Assembly (NCBI RefSeq): GCF_002005205.3
Contig: NZ_CP019702.2
Coordinates: 1,430,001 to 1,494,000, forward strand
Reading direction: 5' to 3'
Source of the DNA: Rhizobium rhizogenes
GTDB taxonomy: Bacteria > Pseudomonadota > Alphaproteobacteria > Rhizobiales > Rhizobiaceae
Length of the DNA stretch: 64,000 nt
Shown here one piece after another: positions 35,131 through 45,055 of the stretch. The notes beneath the pieces were generated by a model. The model saw nothing but the letters and a program-made list of their open reading frames with translations. It was not told where the DNA came from and did not search any database. A program made the translations under genes and the position numbers. Numbering within the stretch: the stretch's first letter is position 1; every line of letters starts with the position of its first letter.

Positions 35131-36132
35131 CTAAGCGGCCTTTTTGATGGAGGTCCGCACGTCGGCAAAAATTTCCACCGATCGCAGCCGCTTTTCGATG
35201 TCGTGGATCGGCATCGAGACGATCAGCTCGTCCGCCTGTGTTTCCGTCAGGAAACCGTCGAGATGGCGTTCGATCGTTTCGGGTGAACCGACGGCGGCGA
35301 AACGCAGGGTATGTTCCACCGAGAACCGCTCCATTTCGTTCCAGTAGCCGTCCATGCTGTGCACCGGCCTGGGGAACTGCGTGCGCACATTGCGGCGCAG
35401 GTTCACGAATTGCTGCTGCGACGAGGTGAAGAGATGTTGCGCCTCCTCGTCCGTATCGGCACCGACACCCATCACACCCACCATCACATAGGGCTTGTCC
35501 AGCACCTCGGAGGGCTGGAAGCGCTCGCGATAGATATGGATCGCCTCCATCAGCATATCCGGGGCAAAATGTGAGGCGAAGGAGTAGGGCAGACCAAGGG
35601 CTGCGGCGAGATGCGCGCTATAGGTGCTGGAGCCGAGCAGCCACAGTGGCACGTTGGAATTCATGCCCGGCACGGCGAGGATTGCCTGATCCTGCTGAGG
35701 CGGGCCGAGGTAACGCTGCAGTTCGATGATGTCCTGCGGGAAGTTTTCCGCACCGGCATCCAGATTGCGGCGCAGCGCCCGCGCTGTGCGCATGTCGGTT
35801 CCGGGCGCACGACCAAGCCCGAGATCGACACGGCCGGGAAGGAGCGCGGCAAGCGTGCCGAACTGTTCGGCAATGACAAGGGGGGAGTGGTTGGGCAGCA
35901 TGATGCCGCCGGAACCGACGCGGATATGTTTCGTGGCCGCGCCCACATGGGCGATGACGAGTGATGTTGCGGCACTGGCAATGCCCGGCATGCCATGGTG
36001 TTCGGCCAGCCAGATGCGGTTATAGCCGTGTTCCTCGGCCTTGATCGCCATTCGGCGGGAATTTTCAAGCGCCTCGCTGACGCTCTCGCCTTCGCCGATC
36101 GGCGACAGGTCGAGAATGGAAAAGGGGATCAT
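35131..36132 (-). CDS. LLM-class flavin-dependent oxidoreductase
   Basis: A 333-residue luciferase-like monooxygenase homologue: [20 protein letters not shown] at the N-terminus, [40 protein letters not shown] and [10 protein letters not shown] are the family landmarks. Such enzymes use reduced FMN, and this subgroup (LLM flavin-dependent oxidoreductase, MsnO8-like) is widespread without a known substrate. It stands alone, downstream of nothing obvious. Confidence 0.9.
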   Translation of the reverse strand: MIPFSILDLSPIGEGESVSEALENSRRMAIKAEEHGYNRIWLAEHHGMPGIASAATSLVIAHVGAATKHIRVGSGGIMLPNHSPLVIAEQFGTLAALLPGRVDLGLGRAPGTDMRTARALRRNLDAGAENFPQDIIELQRYLGPPQQDQAILAVPGMNSNVPLWLLGSSTYSAHLAAALGLPYSFASHFAPDMLMEAIHIYRERFQPSEVLDKPYVMVGVMGVGADTDEEAQHLFTSSQQQFVNLRRNVRTQFPRPVHSMDGYWNEMERFSVEHTLRFAAVGSPETIERHLDGFLTETQADELIVSMPIHDIEKRLRSVEIFADVRTSIKKAA

Positions 36133-36224
36133 CCGACGCTCCTGCGAAATTTAAATCTTTGCTGCGGATGTAAGGCGCGTGTCCCGATTTACCAGAGAAG
36201 TCGCGCAGAATTGAAGGATGGTTC

Positions 36225-36253
36225 AAAAAAATTGGGGCCTCCGAAGAGGCCCT
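36225..36253 (-). terminator. Intrinsic terminator of the chemoreceptor gene
   Basis: GGGCCTC (36235-36241) pairs with GAGGCCC (36246-36252) with a CGAA loop; A7 to the left gives the minus-strand U-run, 26 bases past the stop. Confidence 0.82.
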
Positions 36254-36277
36254 GGTATTTTGCGGGCTGGACCGGTC

Positions 36278-38686
36278 TTAACCCGCCCGCCTGAATTGCC
36301 TGTTTTCGCGATATCCTGCGGCTTCGTTCTCCGAAACCAATACGAACTGCCCGAGCCTGCCGTCCATTTCACCCGCCTCGGAGGCGAGATTGTGAATGGC
36401 GGCCGTCGTTTCCTCCACCATGGCGGCGTTCTGCTGGGTCATGGTGTCGAGGCTGGTGACGGTGCTGTTGATTTCCGAAAGCGTGTGCGCTTCCTCGCGG
36501 GTAGACTCCATGATCTCTTCGATACGCGTGCTGATGGTCTGCACGTGTGTGCCGATGCCGGTCAGCGAAGCACCTGCCTTTTCCACCAGCGCCACGCCGG
36601 CGGAAACCTCGTCTGTGGAGCGCTTCAGAAGGCTGGTGATTTCCTTTGCGGCGGCGGCCGAACGCTGCGCCAGTTCGCGCACTTCCTGCGCCACGACGGC
36701 AAAACCCTTGCCTGCGTCGCCGGCACGCGCGGCCTCCACACCGGCATTGAGTGCGAGAAGGTTGGTCTGGAAGGCGATTTCATCGATAACGCCGATGATC
36801 TGGTTGATCTGGCGCGATGAGGTCTGGATTGCCTCCATGGCGGCGATGGTCTGCTCCATCACGCGGCTCGAAGCCGTTGCCTCCGTGCTGGCGTCGCGGG
36901 CGATCCGTGTTGCCTGTTCGGCGCGTTCGATCTGGTCGCGGACGGCTTCCGTGATTGCCTTGATGGCGCTTGCCGTTTCGGTGATGGAGGCTGCCTGCCG
37001 CTCGGTGCGTTCCGCCAGCTGGTCTGCCCCCACCCGCATCTCCTCGGAGCCGCCACGAACGGCGGCCGAATTGCCGCCAATGGCCTCCATGGTCTCACTG
37101 AGCCGGGCAAGCGCGGTGTTGAAGTTGTGGCGCAGGCTTTCGAGATCATCGGGGAAAACGGTATCTATGCGATAGGCGAGATTGCCATTCGCCAGCCGAT
37201 CGAGCCCCTCATCCAGCGACTGCACGACCATCTGCAGGGTGCCGGCCTCTGCCTCCCGTTCCGCAAGATGCGCACGCCGGGTCGTTTCGGCTTCTTCCCG
37301 GGTGTGCGATGCGGTTTCTTCCATCTCCCGCTGCAGGATGAGTTTTTCACGGAAACTGCCGAGCGCACGCGCCATGCGGCCAATTTCGTCCTTCCGATCC
37401 TGATTGCCGATTTCGGCATCGAGACGGCCGGCGGCTACCTCGCCGGTCAGGCCGGCAAGCTTTTCCAGCGGGGCGAAGAGACGGCGTGCGAAAAAGGCCG
37501 TCGTCGCGCACATGGCGGCGAGAACGCAAAGGCCGATCACGGCAAGCGTGCCGGCAATCGAGATGGAGCCGGCGTTCAACTCGCTGCGCAACATGCTTTC
37601 CACCGCGAGATATTTTTCACCCGCGAAAGAAAAGGGGCGAGCATAGGCATTGGCTTCGCCATCCGCGCGGTCGATCTTGGCGATGGTCATGCCCGCCGCG
37701 TTGAGGGCGTCGCCGTGGAAATCGTAGATAGCCGGGTCGAGGCTGACCAGCCTGTCGCCCTCAACGCCAAGAACCTTGCCATCGGCGGATATGATCGCGG
37801 ATTGTTCCGAACTTCCGGCTACGACGCCTTTCGTCAGAATCTGGCTGAAAACGCCTTCCTTGACCTGGAAGAGGACAATGCCCTTGAACGCACCGAATTT
37901 GACGACCGGAACGCCGAAATAAATACCGGCTTCTTTCGTCGCCGCATCGATCCGCAGGCCGGAGAAACTGGTCTGCGCAACATCGTTGACTGCCTTTTCG
38001 GCATTCGCCGCGCCTTGCGCGAAGGCCGTACCGAGGCCGCTTTCCGCGAAGGTGCCGCCCTTGACGGTCTCCCCGAAAGCCCGTCCCTTCAGATAGGAAT
38101 AATAGACCGTGCCGGCGGGATCGATGAAGAGAACGTCGCTGAACGGTGTTCCCTGAAGATAACCGGCTATATCCGTCTGGGTTTTTTCATGGGTGGAATA
38201 ATAAAAGCCGCTCGGGCTTTCCGGTTTGATCAGTTTTTCCCTGTCGCCGAATGGGTTTTCCTTGATGAAGACGCGCTGCAGTTCCGCCTTCGCATCACCG
38301 GAATTCTTCTGCACGGTCGCCCAGCCGCTGCGCATGGAGACAACAGCCATCTGCAGGGATTCGATCTTGGCGATGGAATCCGCCTGCGTTTTCAGCTGCT
38401 CAAGACGCTCCTGGAGCATGTCGCCGCGAAAGACGAGAATGCTCTCCATGGATTTCGACGCCTGTTCCTCGAGAACGCCGCTGCTGCTTTGATAGCCGAG
38501 AAGCGTCAGAGCGCCGGTGGAGATCGCCATAAGTGCCAGGAAAATCACCAGCACCTTGGTGGATATGGAATGAAAACGGTTCAGCATGGCCGATGCAGCC
38601 CCCAATGCCGGATCAGTTCCCGCGCCATCACGGATGGCGCCATCGGACGGCTGATATGGCGAACATATTGTGCTGCGGATCATCAT
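36278..38686 (-). CDS. Methyl-accepting chemotaxis protein (Cache-HAMP type)
   Basis: An 802-residue chemoreceptor. After a 34-residue cytoplasmic lead, TM1 is [20 protein letters not shown]; a periplasmic Cache-type ligand domain of about 280 residues follows; TM2 is [24 protein letters not shown] ([20 protein letters not shown]) and a second HAMP-like unit lead to the signalling tip [20 protein letters not shown]. No CheR/CheB pentapeptide is at the C-terminus. The start at 38686 has a strong GGGGAG site; the ATG at 38587 has none. The ligand is not predictable; a 7/8 CtrA-like site lies upstream. Confidence 0.9.
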   Translation of the reverse strand: MMIRSTICSPYQPSDGAIRDGAGTDPALGAASAMLNRFHSISTKVLVIFLALMAISTGALTLLGYQSSSGVLEEQASKSMESILVFRGDMLQERLEQLKTQADSIAKIESLQMAVVSMRSGWATVQKNSGDAKAELQRVFIKENPFGDREKLIKPESPSGFYYSTHEKTQTDIAGYLQGTPFSDVLFIDPAGTVYYSYLKGRAFGETVKGGTFAESGLGTAFAQGAANAEKAVNDVAQTSFSGLRIDAATKEAGIYFGVPVVKFGAFKGIVLFQVKEGVFSQILTKGVVAGSSEQSAIISADGKVLGVEGDRLVSLDPAIYDFHGDALNAAGMTIAKIDRADGEANAYARPFSFAGEKYLAVESMLRSELNAGSISIAGTLAVIGLCVLAAMCATTAFFARRLFAPLEKLAGLTGEVAAGRLDAEIGNQDRKDEIGRMARALGSFREKLILQREMEETASHTREEAETTRRAHLAEREAEAGTLQMVVQSLDEGLDRLANGNLAYRIDTVFPDDLESLRHNFNTALARLSETMEAIGGNSAAVRGGSEEMRVGADQLAERTERQAASITETASAIKAITEAVRDQIERAEQATRIARDASTEATASSRVMEQTIAAMEAIQTSSRQINQIIGVIDEIAFQTNLLALNAGVEAARAGDAGKGFAVVAQEVRELAQRSAAAAKEITSLLKRSTDEVSAGVALVEKAGASLTGIGTHVQTISTRIEEIMESTREEAHTLSEINSTVTSLDTMTQQNAAMVEETTAAIHNLASEAGEMDGRLGQFVLVSENEAAGYRENRQFRRAG

Positions 38687-38833
38687 GTCCGCAGCTCCCC
38701 TTTTTTGATTTTGTGGGGAACAATGCGGTACGCGGTTTAAGCAGAGGTAAATGCTGCACTGCAAATTTGATCAATGTTGTCGTTTTGTTCACTTATCGCT
38801 GGCAGGGTCGCAGCCGGAAAGATAAGGTAACTC

Positions 38834-39346
38834 ATGCAAAAGACGATTCGAATCATCGGCATCGATCCCGGGCTGCGGCGCACCGGCTGGGGTGTCATCG
38901 ACACCCTCGGCAACAGCCTGCGGTTTGTCGCTTCCGGCACGGTGACGTCGGATGGCGATATGGATCTCGCCTCCCGGCTATGCCAGCTGCATGACGGGCT
39001 GGCGGACATCGTGCACGGCCATCAGCCCGATGAGGCGGCGGTGGAGCAGACCTTCGTGAACAAGGATGCCGTCGCCACGCTGAAACTCGGTCAGGCGCGC
39101 GGCATCGCCATGCTGGTGCCGGCACGCGCTGGCTTGCCGGTCTTCGAATATGCGCCGAATGCGGTCAAGAAGGCCGTCATAGGCGTCGGGCACGGCGAAA
39201 AGCAGCAAATTCACATGATGCTGAAAATCCTGATGCCGAAGGCCGAATTCAAGGGTAACGATGCGGCGGACGCGCTCGCCATCGCCATCTGCCACGCCCA
39301 TAATCGCGGTGGTGACAGGATGCGGCGGCTGCTGGCGGCCGGTTGA
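38834..39346 (+). CDS. ruvC: Holliday junction endonuclease RuvC
   Basis: Resolves Holliday junctions after RuvAB branch migration. The 170-residue protein has the acidic catalytic set in order: [19 protein letters not shown] (first Asp), [10 protein letters not shown] (Glu), and [15 protein letters not shown] (last Asp pair). It begins the ruvC-ruvA-ruvB cluster, 28 bases before ruvA. Start at 38834 fits the family. Confidence 0.96.
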   Translation: MQKTIRIIGIDPGLRRTGWGVIDTLGNSLRFVASGTVTSDGDMDLASRLCQLHDGLADIVHGHQPDEAAVEQTFVNKDAVATLKLGQARGIAMLVPARAGLPVFEYAPNAVKKAVIGVGHGEKQQIHMMLKILMPKAEFKGNDAADALAIAICHAHNRGGDRMRRLLAAG

Positions 39347-39374
39347 ATATAAGTCTTACTGAGCGGGCGGCATC

Positions 39375-39992
39375 ATGATCGGAAAACTGAAGGGCAGCAT
39401 CGAGGAAATCGGCGCGGATTACGTGCTGGTGGATGTGCACGGCGTTTGTTACGTCGCCTATTGTTCAGCGCGCACACTGTCGAAAATCGGCTCCGTCGGA
39501 GAGGCGGTGGTGCTGTTCATCGAGACATATGTGCGCGAGGACCAGCTTAAGCTGTTCGGATTCCTCTCCGCACTGGAGCGGGAATGGTTCAACCTGCTGC
39601 AGAGTGTGCAGGGAGTGGGCTCGAAAGTGGCGCTGGCCGTCTTGTCCACCCTGTCGCCTTCCGAGCTCGCCAATGCCATAGCACTTCAGGACAAGGTAAT
39701 GATTTCGCGTGCGCCCGGCGTGGGGCCGAAAGTGGCGGTTCGTCTCGTGACGGAACTTCGCAACAAGGCGCCCGCTTTCGCTGGGGATGCTTCGGCGTCC
39801 ATCGGGCTCAAGCAGGAACTTGGGGAAGGCGTTGCCTCCGCGCCGGTTGCCGATGCGGTCTCCGCGCTCACCAATCTCGGCTATTCGCGTGACCAGGCCG
39901 CCAATGCGGTTGCCGCTGCGCTGAAGAATGGCGGGGAGGGCGGCGATAGCGCCAAGCTGATCCGGCTGGGGCTGAAGGAACTTTCGCGGTAA
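39375..39992 (+). CDS. ruvA: Holliday junction helicase subunit RuvA
   Basis: Binds the Holliday junction as a tetramer and loads RuvB. The 205-residue protein starts with [20 protein letters not shown] (OB fold), contains the helix-hairpin-helix motifs [15 protein letters not shown] and [16 protein letters not shown], and ends with the UBA-like domain [19 protein letters not shown] that touches RuvB. Second gene of ruvCAB. Confidence 0.96.
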   Translation: MIGKLKGSIEEIGADYVLVDVHGVCYVAYCSARTLSKIGSVGEAVVLFIETYVREDQLKLFGFLSALEREWFNLLQSVQGVGSKVALAVLSTLSPSELANAIALQDKVMISRAPGVGPKVAVRLVTELRNKAPAFAGDASASIGLKQELGEGVASAPVADAVSALTNLGYSRDQAANAVAAALKNGGEGGDSAKLIRLGLKELSR

Positions 39993-40120
39993 GACTGGCT
40001 TGGCGGGCGGGCGTGGAGCCCGGGCCTATCCTGAATTTCGTGAAGCGCCTTGTTGCGATACTCATGATATAGCGGCGACGGTTACCTGATGAATTCGGCT
40101 ATAACAATGGAATGCCCTGA

Positions 40121-41161
40121 ATGAGCGATGCGGAGAGACTGATTACCCCGGAAAAGCGCGGGGAGGATATCGACACCACGCTACGCCCGCAGTCGCTGGA
40201 CGATTTTACCGGCCAGGCAGAGGCCCGCGCCAATCTCAAGGTGTTTATCGAGGCCGCCAAGAACCGGGGCGAGGCGCTCGATCACGTGCTGTTCGTCGGC
40301 CCTCCCGGTCTCGGCAAGACGACGCTGGCGCAGATCATGGCCAAGGAGCTCGGCGTCAACTTCAAATCCACGTCAGGGCCGGTCATTGCCAAGGCGGGTG
40401 ATCTTGCCGCACTTCTCACCAATCTCGAGGAGCGCGATGTCCTCTTCATCGACGAAATTCACCGACTCAACCCAGCGGTGGAAGAAATCCTCTACCCCGC
40501 CATGGAGGATTTCCAGCTCGATCTCATCATCGGCGAGGGGCCGGCGGCGCGCTCGGTGAAGATCGACCTTTCCAAATTCACCCTTGTTGCCGCCACGACC
40601 CGCCTCGGCCTGCTGACGACACCGCTTCGCGACCGTTTCGGCATTCCCGTCCGGCTGGCCTTCTACACGGTCGATGAGCTGGAACTGATCGTCCGGCGCG
40701 GGGCGCGGCTGATGGGGCTCAATATGACCGATGGCGGTGCGCGGGAAATCGCAAGGCGCGCGCGGGGCACGCCGCGCATCGCCGGTCGGCTTTTGCGCCG
40801 CGTGCGCGATTTCGCTGAAGTGGCGCGGGCCGAAGCCGTTACCCGCGAGATTGCCGACGAGGCTTTGACGCGGCTCCTGGTCGACAATATGGGCCTCGAC
40901 CAGCTGGATATGCGTTATCTCACCATGATTGCCGTCAATTTCGGCGGCGGCCCGGTCGGCATTGAAACCATCGCCGCGGGCCTCTCGGAGCCACGCGATG
41001 CCATCGAGGACATTATCGAGCCCTACATGATCCAGCAGGGTTTCATCCAGCGCACGCCACGCGGGCGCATTTTGACCGCAACCGCCTGGAAACATCTTGG
41101 CATGCAGCCGCCAAAGGATCTCGAGGCCGCGCAGTTCCGGCTCACGCTGGAAGACGATTGA
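40121..41161 (+). CDS. ruvB: Holliday junction branch migration ATPase RuvB
   Basis: AAA+ motor driving branch migration with RuvA. In the 346-residue protein are [20 protein letters not shown], Walker [21 protein letters not shown], Walker [21 protein letters not shown], sensor region [19 protein letters not shown] and a C-terminal winged helix ([18 protein letters not shown]). It ends the ruvCAB cluster, 128 bases after ruvA. Confidence 0.97.
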   Translation: MSDAERLITPEKRGEDIDTTLRPQSLDDFTGQAEARANLKVFIEAAKNRGEALDHVLFVGPPGLGKTTLAQIMAKELGVNFKSTSGPVIAKAGDLAALLTNLEERDVLFIDEIHRLNPAVEEILYPAMEDFQLDLIIGEGPAARSVKIDLSKFTLVAATTRLGLLTTPLRDRFGIPVRLAFYTVDELELIVRRGARLMGLNMTDGGAREIARRARGTPRIAGRLLRRVRDFAEVARAEAVTREIADEALTRLLVDNMGLDQLDMRYLTMIAVNFGGGPVGIETIAAGLSEPRDAIEDIIEPYMIQQGFIQRTPRGRILTATAWKHLGMQPPKDLEAAQFRLTLEDD

Positions 41162-41214
41162 GGGAACAAGCCCCGGCGCGCCGGCATTTGACCATCTTTG
41201 GTAGGGAGATGATC

Positions 41215-41433
41215 ATGTCGGCATTTCGCAAGGGAACGAAAGTTCGCTGGAACTGGGGTAACGGAACCGGTGAAGGTAAGATTGTCGAGACCTTCACGGA
41301 TGATGTTGAGCGCATCATCGCCGGCTTCAGGATCAAGCGGAAGGCGAGCAAGGACGAGCCCGCTTTTCTGATCGAACAGGAAGACGGCGCAAAGGTTCTG
41401 AAAAGCCGATCGGAGCTTGAGCGGGCCGATTGA
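41215..41433 (+). CDS. DUF2945 (TUDOR-like) protein
   Basis: A 72-residue protein, FRKGTKVRWNWGNGTGEGKI then the strand IAGFRIKRKASKDEPAFLIE and ending DGAKVLKSRSELER: the DUF2945 family, annotated as a hypervirulence-associated TUDOR-like domain. Function is unknown. The AGGGAG at 41203-41208 decides for the ATG at 41215 rather than 41209. It follows ruvB by 53 bases. Confidence 0.85.
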   Translation: MSAFRKGTKVRWNWGNGTGEGKIVETFTDDVERIIAGFRIKRKASKDEPAFLIEQEDGAKVLKSRSELERAD

Positions 41434-41469
41434 ACAACGCCGCCATCCGGCGGTCACGGAGGGACGCTG

Positions 41470-42048
41470 ATGCCTTACGATCCGCTGCGGATTTTCCGCA
41501 AACTCGCTCGCAACAACCGGTTGGCCAATTTTCGACTGCACGAGGCCTGTCTTCGGCTTTCGCAGGAAGCGTTCATCGCTCCGCGCGTCAGTTTTTTCCC
41601 TACTCTCAGGGCGACGCTGAATCACATCTACACCGTCGACCGCTTCTATATCGATGCCCTGCAGGGTGGAACGCTTGGTCTGGCCGCCTTTGCCGAAGAG
41701 GAGCCCTTCTCCACCATGGCGGAACTGCACACCGCCCAGACGGAACTTGACGAGGTACTGATCGCCTTTGTCGACGGTTTGGATGAAGACGGCCTCGCGG
41801 CCACGGTCAATATCCATCGTGGCGCGCGTATCCAGCAGGATCGTTGCGACGATGTCCTCTCCCATCTCTTCCAGCACCAGACGCATCATCGCGGGCAGGC
41901 GCATGCCATGCTGTCCGGCACGGCGATAAAGCCGCCGCAACTGGATGAATTCATTGTGGGGGATGATGCAAAGGCGAGAAAAGAAGAGATGGATGCGTTA
42001 GGGTGGGTGGAAGATGATTTGATGTTTCCAGCCCACAGGCCAGCATGA
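41470..42048 (+). CDS. DinB/YfiT-family putative metal-dependent protein
   Basis: A 192-residue helical protein of the DinB superfamily: LARNNRLANFRLHEACLRLS, LNHIYTVDRFYIDALQGG (histidine ligand) and HLFQHQTHHRGQAHAMLSGT with the terminal HxxxHRGQ histidines typical of the four-helix metal site. Family members are thiol transferases or of unknown function. The ATG of the next gene overlaps its stop (ATGA at 42045). Confidence 0.87.
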   Translation: MPYDPLRIFRKLARNNRLANFRLHEACLRLSQEAFIAPRVSFFPTLRATLNHIYTVDRFYIDALQGGTLGLAAFAEEEPFSTMAELHTAQTELDEVLIAFVDGLDEDGLAATVNIHRGARIQQDRCDDVLSHLFQHQTHHRGQAHAMLSGTAIKPPQLDEFIVGDDAKARKEEMDALGWVEDDLMFPAHRPA

Positions 42049-42575
42049 TGACGCATGATAACAAAAACCAGGACACCCGTATCCGCATGAAATTCAAGCC
42101 GAAGCGCATCTTCCAGATGCGCGTTGCGGGTCTGGCGTTTCGTGATGGCCATGTGCTGGTGCATCGGGCTTCGCATGAAAAATTTTGGACCTTTCCGGGC
42201 GGTCGCGCCGAAATGGGCGAACGCTCCGAGGAAACGCTGGCGCGTGAAATGGTGGAGGAGCTTGGCGTCGAGGCCAAGGTGGGGCGGCTGCTCTGGGCGG
42301 TCGAAAATTTCTTCCATTATGAAGGCAAGGACTGGCACGAACTCGGCTTTTATTACCTGATGGACCTGCCGGAGACGCTGGCCTTTCATCCGACAGACAT
42401 CATCCACCGCGTTCAGGATGGCGACAACGAACTGGAATTCCGCTGGGTTGCGGCAACGCGTGAGGCGTTGACGGAACTGGATATTCCGCCCTATTTCATC
42501 GCCGACGAAATAGAACACCTGCCCCAGACCACACGACATCTCGTCTGGCATGACGGCGATCTGGACGATAAATGA
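42045..42575 (+). CDS. Nudix hydrolase, tandem copy 1
   Basis: A 176-residue protein with an intact Nudix box, GRAEMGERSEETLAREMVEE plus LGV (about residues 65-88), matching Gx5Ex7REUxEExGU. Its phosphorylated-nucleoside substrate is unknown. It overlaps DinB upstream and copy 2 downstream by ATGA junctions and is probably a product of gene duplication with copy 2, since both share the flanking VGRLLWAVENFF/VERLLWSAENFF and the C-terminal DELD/DRIE region. Confidence 0.88.
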   Translation: MMTHDNKNQDTRIRMKFKPKRIFQMRVAGLAFRDGHVLVHRASHEKFWTFPGGRAEMGERSEETLAREMVEELGVEAKVGRLLWAVENFFHYEGKDWHELGFYYLMDLPETLAFHPTDIIHRVQDGDNELEFRWVAATREALTELDIPPYFIADEIEHLPQTTRHLVWHDGDLDDK

Positions 42576-43108
42576 CTTTTGCCCCCGAACGCCACATGAT
42601 CCGGCTGGACCGCAAGCCGCAGCTTTTCAGCATGCGCGTGGCGGCGTTGATCTTCCAGAATGGCCATGTTCTCGTTCAGCGCGGCACAAAGGACAGTTAC
42701 TGGGCCCTGCCGGGCGGACGGGCGGAAATCGGCGAAAGCTCGGAGGAAACCATCATCCGCGAAATCGGCGAGGAGCTTGAGCGAGATTGTTCGGTCGAAC
42801 GCCTTTTATGGTCCGCCGAGAATTTTTTTGCTTACGGCGATTATGCCGCGCATGAGCTGGCGTTTTATTATCTGGTGTCGCTTCATCAGCCGTTTCCCTT
42901 TCATGAAAGCGACATCGTTCACCGGGTGCTGGACGGTGTCGAGGTGGAGTTCCGCTGGTTGCGCGCGCAATCCTCCACTCTGCTGGAGCACGATCTCAGG
43001 CCTCGTTTTATTGCAGACCGCATTGAGGTGCTGCCGCCGCGCAATGAGCATCTCATCGTCCGCGAAGGTGGCATCGATGTGGACGCACTTACCAAGGAGA
43101 CATTATGA
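42572..43108 (+). CDS. Nudix hydrolase, tandem copy 2
   Basis: A 178-residue paralogue of the preceding gene. The Nudix box is GRAEIGESSEETIIREIGEE then LERD, so the catalytic REUxEE core remains but the last Gly of Gx5Ex7REUxEExGU is replaced; metal binding should persist, with a changed loop. Overlaps both neighbours by ATGA, so DinB, both Nudix genes and ybgC form a coupled run. Substrate is unknown and may differ from that of copy 1. Confidence 0.87.
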   Translation: MTFAPERHMIRLDRKPQLFSMRVAALIFQNGHVLVQRGTKDSYWALPGGRAEIGESSEETIIREIGEELERDCSVERLLWSAENFFAYGDYAAHELAFYYLVSLHQPFPFHESDIVHRVLDGVEVEFRWLRAQSSTLLEHDLRPRFIADRIEVLPPRNEHLIVREGGIDVDALTKETL

Positions 43109-43545
43109 GCGAGCTTGTGGTTTCGCTTTCCGGCGAACTCATCGAACATGGGCACCGCCTGACACAGCGCGTCTATTATGAGGACACGGATTTTTCCGGT
43201 CTCGTGTATCATGCGCGCTACCTGCATTTCCTCGAGCGCGGCCGTACCGATTACCTGCGTTGCCTCGGCTGCGAGCAGAGCGCGCTTTTGACCGCTGACG
43301 AGGAGGGCCTTGTCTTCGTCGTTCATCGTATGGAGATCGATTTCAAGACCCCGGCGCGGATGGATGACGTCTTGACGATCACCACCGTGACGGAAAAGGC
43401 GGGCGGTGCGAAAATGGTGCTCAACCAGGAAATCCGGCGTGGTGAAACACTGCTTGTCGCCGCCAAGGTCATCATCGCCGTCATCAATGCCAATGGCCGG
43501 CCAAGGCGTCTTCCGGAGACAGTGGCGGAAAAATTCCTGAAGTAA
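43105..43545 (+). CDS. ybgC: Tol-Pal associated acyl-CoA thioesterase YbgC
   Basis: A hotdog-fold thioesterase of 146 residues: VYYEDTDFSGLVYHARYLHF carries the catalytic Asp, and LERGRTDYLRCLGCEQSALL follows. YbgC hydrolyses short acyl-CoA and acyl-ACP and is usually first in the tol-pal cluster, as here. Its ATG overlaps the stop of the second Nudix gene, so the Nudix pair is tied to the tol region transcriptionally. Confidence 0.93.
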   Translation: MSELVVSLSGELIEHGHRLTQRVYYEDTDFSGLVYHARYLHFLERGRTDYLRCLGCEQSALLTADEEGLVFVVHRMEIDFKTPARMDDVLTITTVTEKAGGAKMVLNQEIRRGETLLVAAKVIIAVINANGRPRRLPETVAEKFLK

Positions 43546-43669
43546 TTGGCGGCCGGGTTCAGTAAATCCACCCGGCGTGCCCCGGCTGTAACACTCCTTT
43601 AACCATAATGGTGTCTTACTTTAGCAACTGGCATTTGTGCGGCGCACGCCTTCCTTTCACCAAATTTAT

Positions 43670-43782
43670 TGGCAAGTAAGGCTTACTGGCAAGTATCGGG
43701 GTATGGCAAAGGGGTTAACGGCTGCGGCCGCATGACTTCGAGCGTTAACACGCGTTTGAATCGCCCGGTCCCGTACCGGGCG
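43670..43782 (+). promoter_or_regulatory. tolQ leader with direct repeat and hairpin
   Basis: Between ybgC and tolQ, TGGCAAGTA occurs twice (43670-43678, 43687-43695), and CGCCCGGT (43762-43769) pairs with ACCGGGCG (43775-43782) 25 bases before the tolQ start. The hairpin has no T-run and may regulate translation or mRNA stability of tolQ. Confidence 0.4.
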
Positions 43783-43806
43783 TTTGGATTCGGGGATTGG
43801 ATATTT

Positions 43807-44526
43807 ATGGAACAGGCAGGTTTGGCAGCGGCGACGCACGATGTAAGTCTCTGGGCACTGTTTATGCAGGCGGGCCTCATCGTGAAGCTCGTGATGATCG
43901 GACTTATCGCCGCCTCGGTCTGGACGTGGGCGATCGTCTTTGACAAATATGTGAGCTTCGGCAAGGCAAAGCGCCAGTTCGACCAGTTCGAACAGGTGTT
44001 CTGGTCGGGCCAGTCGCTCGAGGAGCTTTATCGCACGCTGGCGGAACGCCAGAATGGCGGTCTTGCGGCTATTTTCGTTTCCGCCATGCGGGAATGGAAA
44101 AAATCATTCGAGCGCGGCGCGCGTTCGCCCATCGGTCTGCAGATGCGCATCGACCGGGCAATGGACGTGACGATTGCGCGTGAAGGCGAACAATATGAGG
44201 CCCGCCTCGGTTCGCTGGCCACCATCGGTTCGGCCGGTCCCTTTATCGGCCTCTTCGGTACGGTTGTGGGTATCATGACCTCGTTCCAGGCTATTGCCGG
44301 TTCGAAGTCGACCAACCTTGCTGTTGTGGCGCCCGGTATCGCTGAAGCGCTTCTGGCAACGGCCATCGGCCTCGTCGCGGCTATTCCGGCGGTTATCGCC
44401 TACAACAAGTTCACGGCTGACGCGCACAAGCTTTCCGCCCGTATGGAAGGTTTCGCCGACGAGTTCTCCGCGATCCTGTCGCGCCAGATCGATGAAAAAC
44501 TTCAGACACGGCAGGCCGCCCAGTAA
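43807..44526 (+). CDS. tolQ: Tol-Pal proton channel protein TolQ
   Basis: Inner-membrane proton channel of the Tol system, 239 residues with three helices: one near residues 20-40 (AGLIVKLVMIGLIAASVWTW), and the pair containing ATIGSAGPFIGLFGTVVGIM and VAPGIAEALLATAIGLVAAI. With TolR it energises TolA at the septum. Start at 43807 (MEQAGL) is chosen; a longer frame from 43669 runs through the leader. First of tolQRAB. Confidence 0.95.
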   Translation: MEQAGLAAATHDVSLWALFMQAGLIVKLVMIGLIAASVWTWAIVFDKYVSFGKAKRQFDQFEQVFWSGQSLEELYRTLAERQNGGLAAIFVSAMREWKKSFERGARSPIGLQMRIDRAMDVTIAREGEQYEARLGSLATIGSAGPFIGLFGTVVGIMTSFQAIAGSKSTNLAVVAPGIAEALLATAIGLVAAIPAVIAYNKFTADAHKLSARMEGFADEFSAILSRQIDEKLQTRQAAQ

Positions 44527-44584
44527 GCGGCCCGGTATGCATGCTGTGCAGTAATTTGCCGCAAGGCAAAATGGAGTAGATGGT

Positions 44585-45046
44585 ATGGGTATGTCAGCAG
44601 GTGGCAGCGGCGGCGGTTCCGGTGGACGCCGGGGTGGGCGCGGCGGACGGCGCAGGGGCGGCGCGATCAGCGAGATCAATGTGACGCCGCTGGTCGACGT
44701 CATGCTTGTGCTGCTCATCATCTTCATGGTGGCCGCGCCGATGATGACGGTCGGCGTGCCGATCGATCTGCCGCAGACCTCCGCCAATGCGCTGAATTCG
44801 GACACGCAGCCGATCACGATTTCCGTCAATGCCAATGGCCAGATCCATTTGCAGGAAACCGAAATCCAGGCGGCTGAAGTGGCCGACAAGCTGCAGGCGA
44901 TTGCCACGACTGGTTATAACGAGCGCATTTTCGTGCGTGCGGATTCCGTTGCCGCTTACGGCGTCGTTGCCGATGTGATGGCGCGCATCCAGGCGGCGGG
45001 CTTCAAGAATATCGGCCTTGTGACCCAGCAGAAACAGGACAATTGA
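44585..45046 (+). CDS. tolR: Tol-Pal protein TolR
   Basis: A 153-residue protein with a Gly/Arg-rich cytoplasmic start, one membrane helix (VDVMLVLLIIFMVAAPMMTV) whose early Asp is the conserved proton-carrying residue, and a periplasmic domain ending VARIQAAGFKNIGLV-like (VMARIQAAGFKNIGLVTQ). It forms the channel with TolQ and regulates peptidoglycan contact. The ATG at 44585 is 58 bases after tolQ. Confidence 0.94.
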   Translation: MGMSAGGSGGGSGGRRGGRGGRRRGGAISEINVTPLVDVMLVLLIIFMVAAPMMTVGVPIDLPQTSANALNSDTQPITISVNANGQIHLQETEIQAAEVADKLQAIATTGYNERIFVRADSVAAYGVVADVMARIQAAGFKNIGLVTQQKQDN

Positions 45047-45055
45047 CGTAAAACG

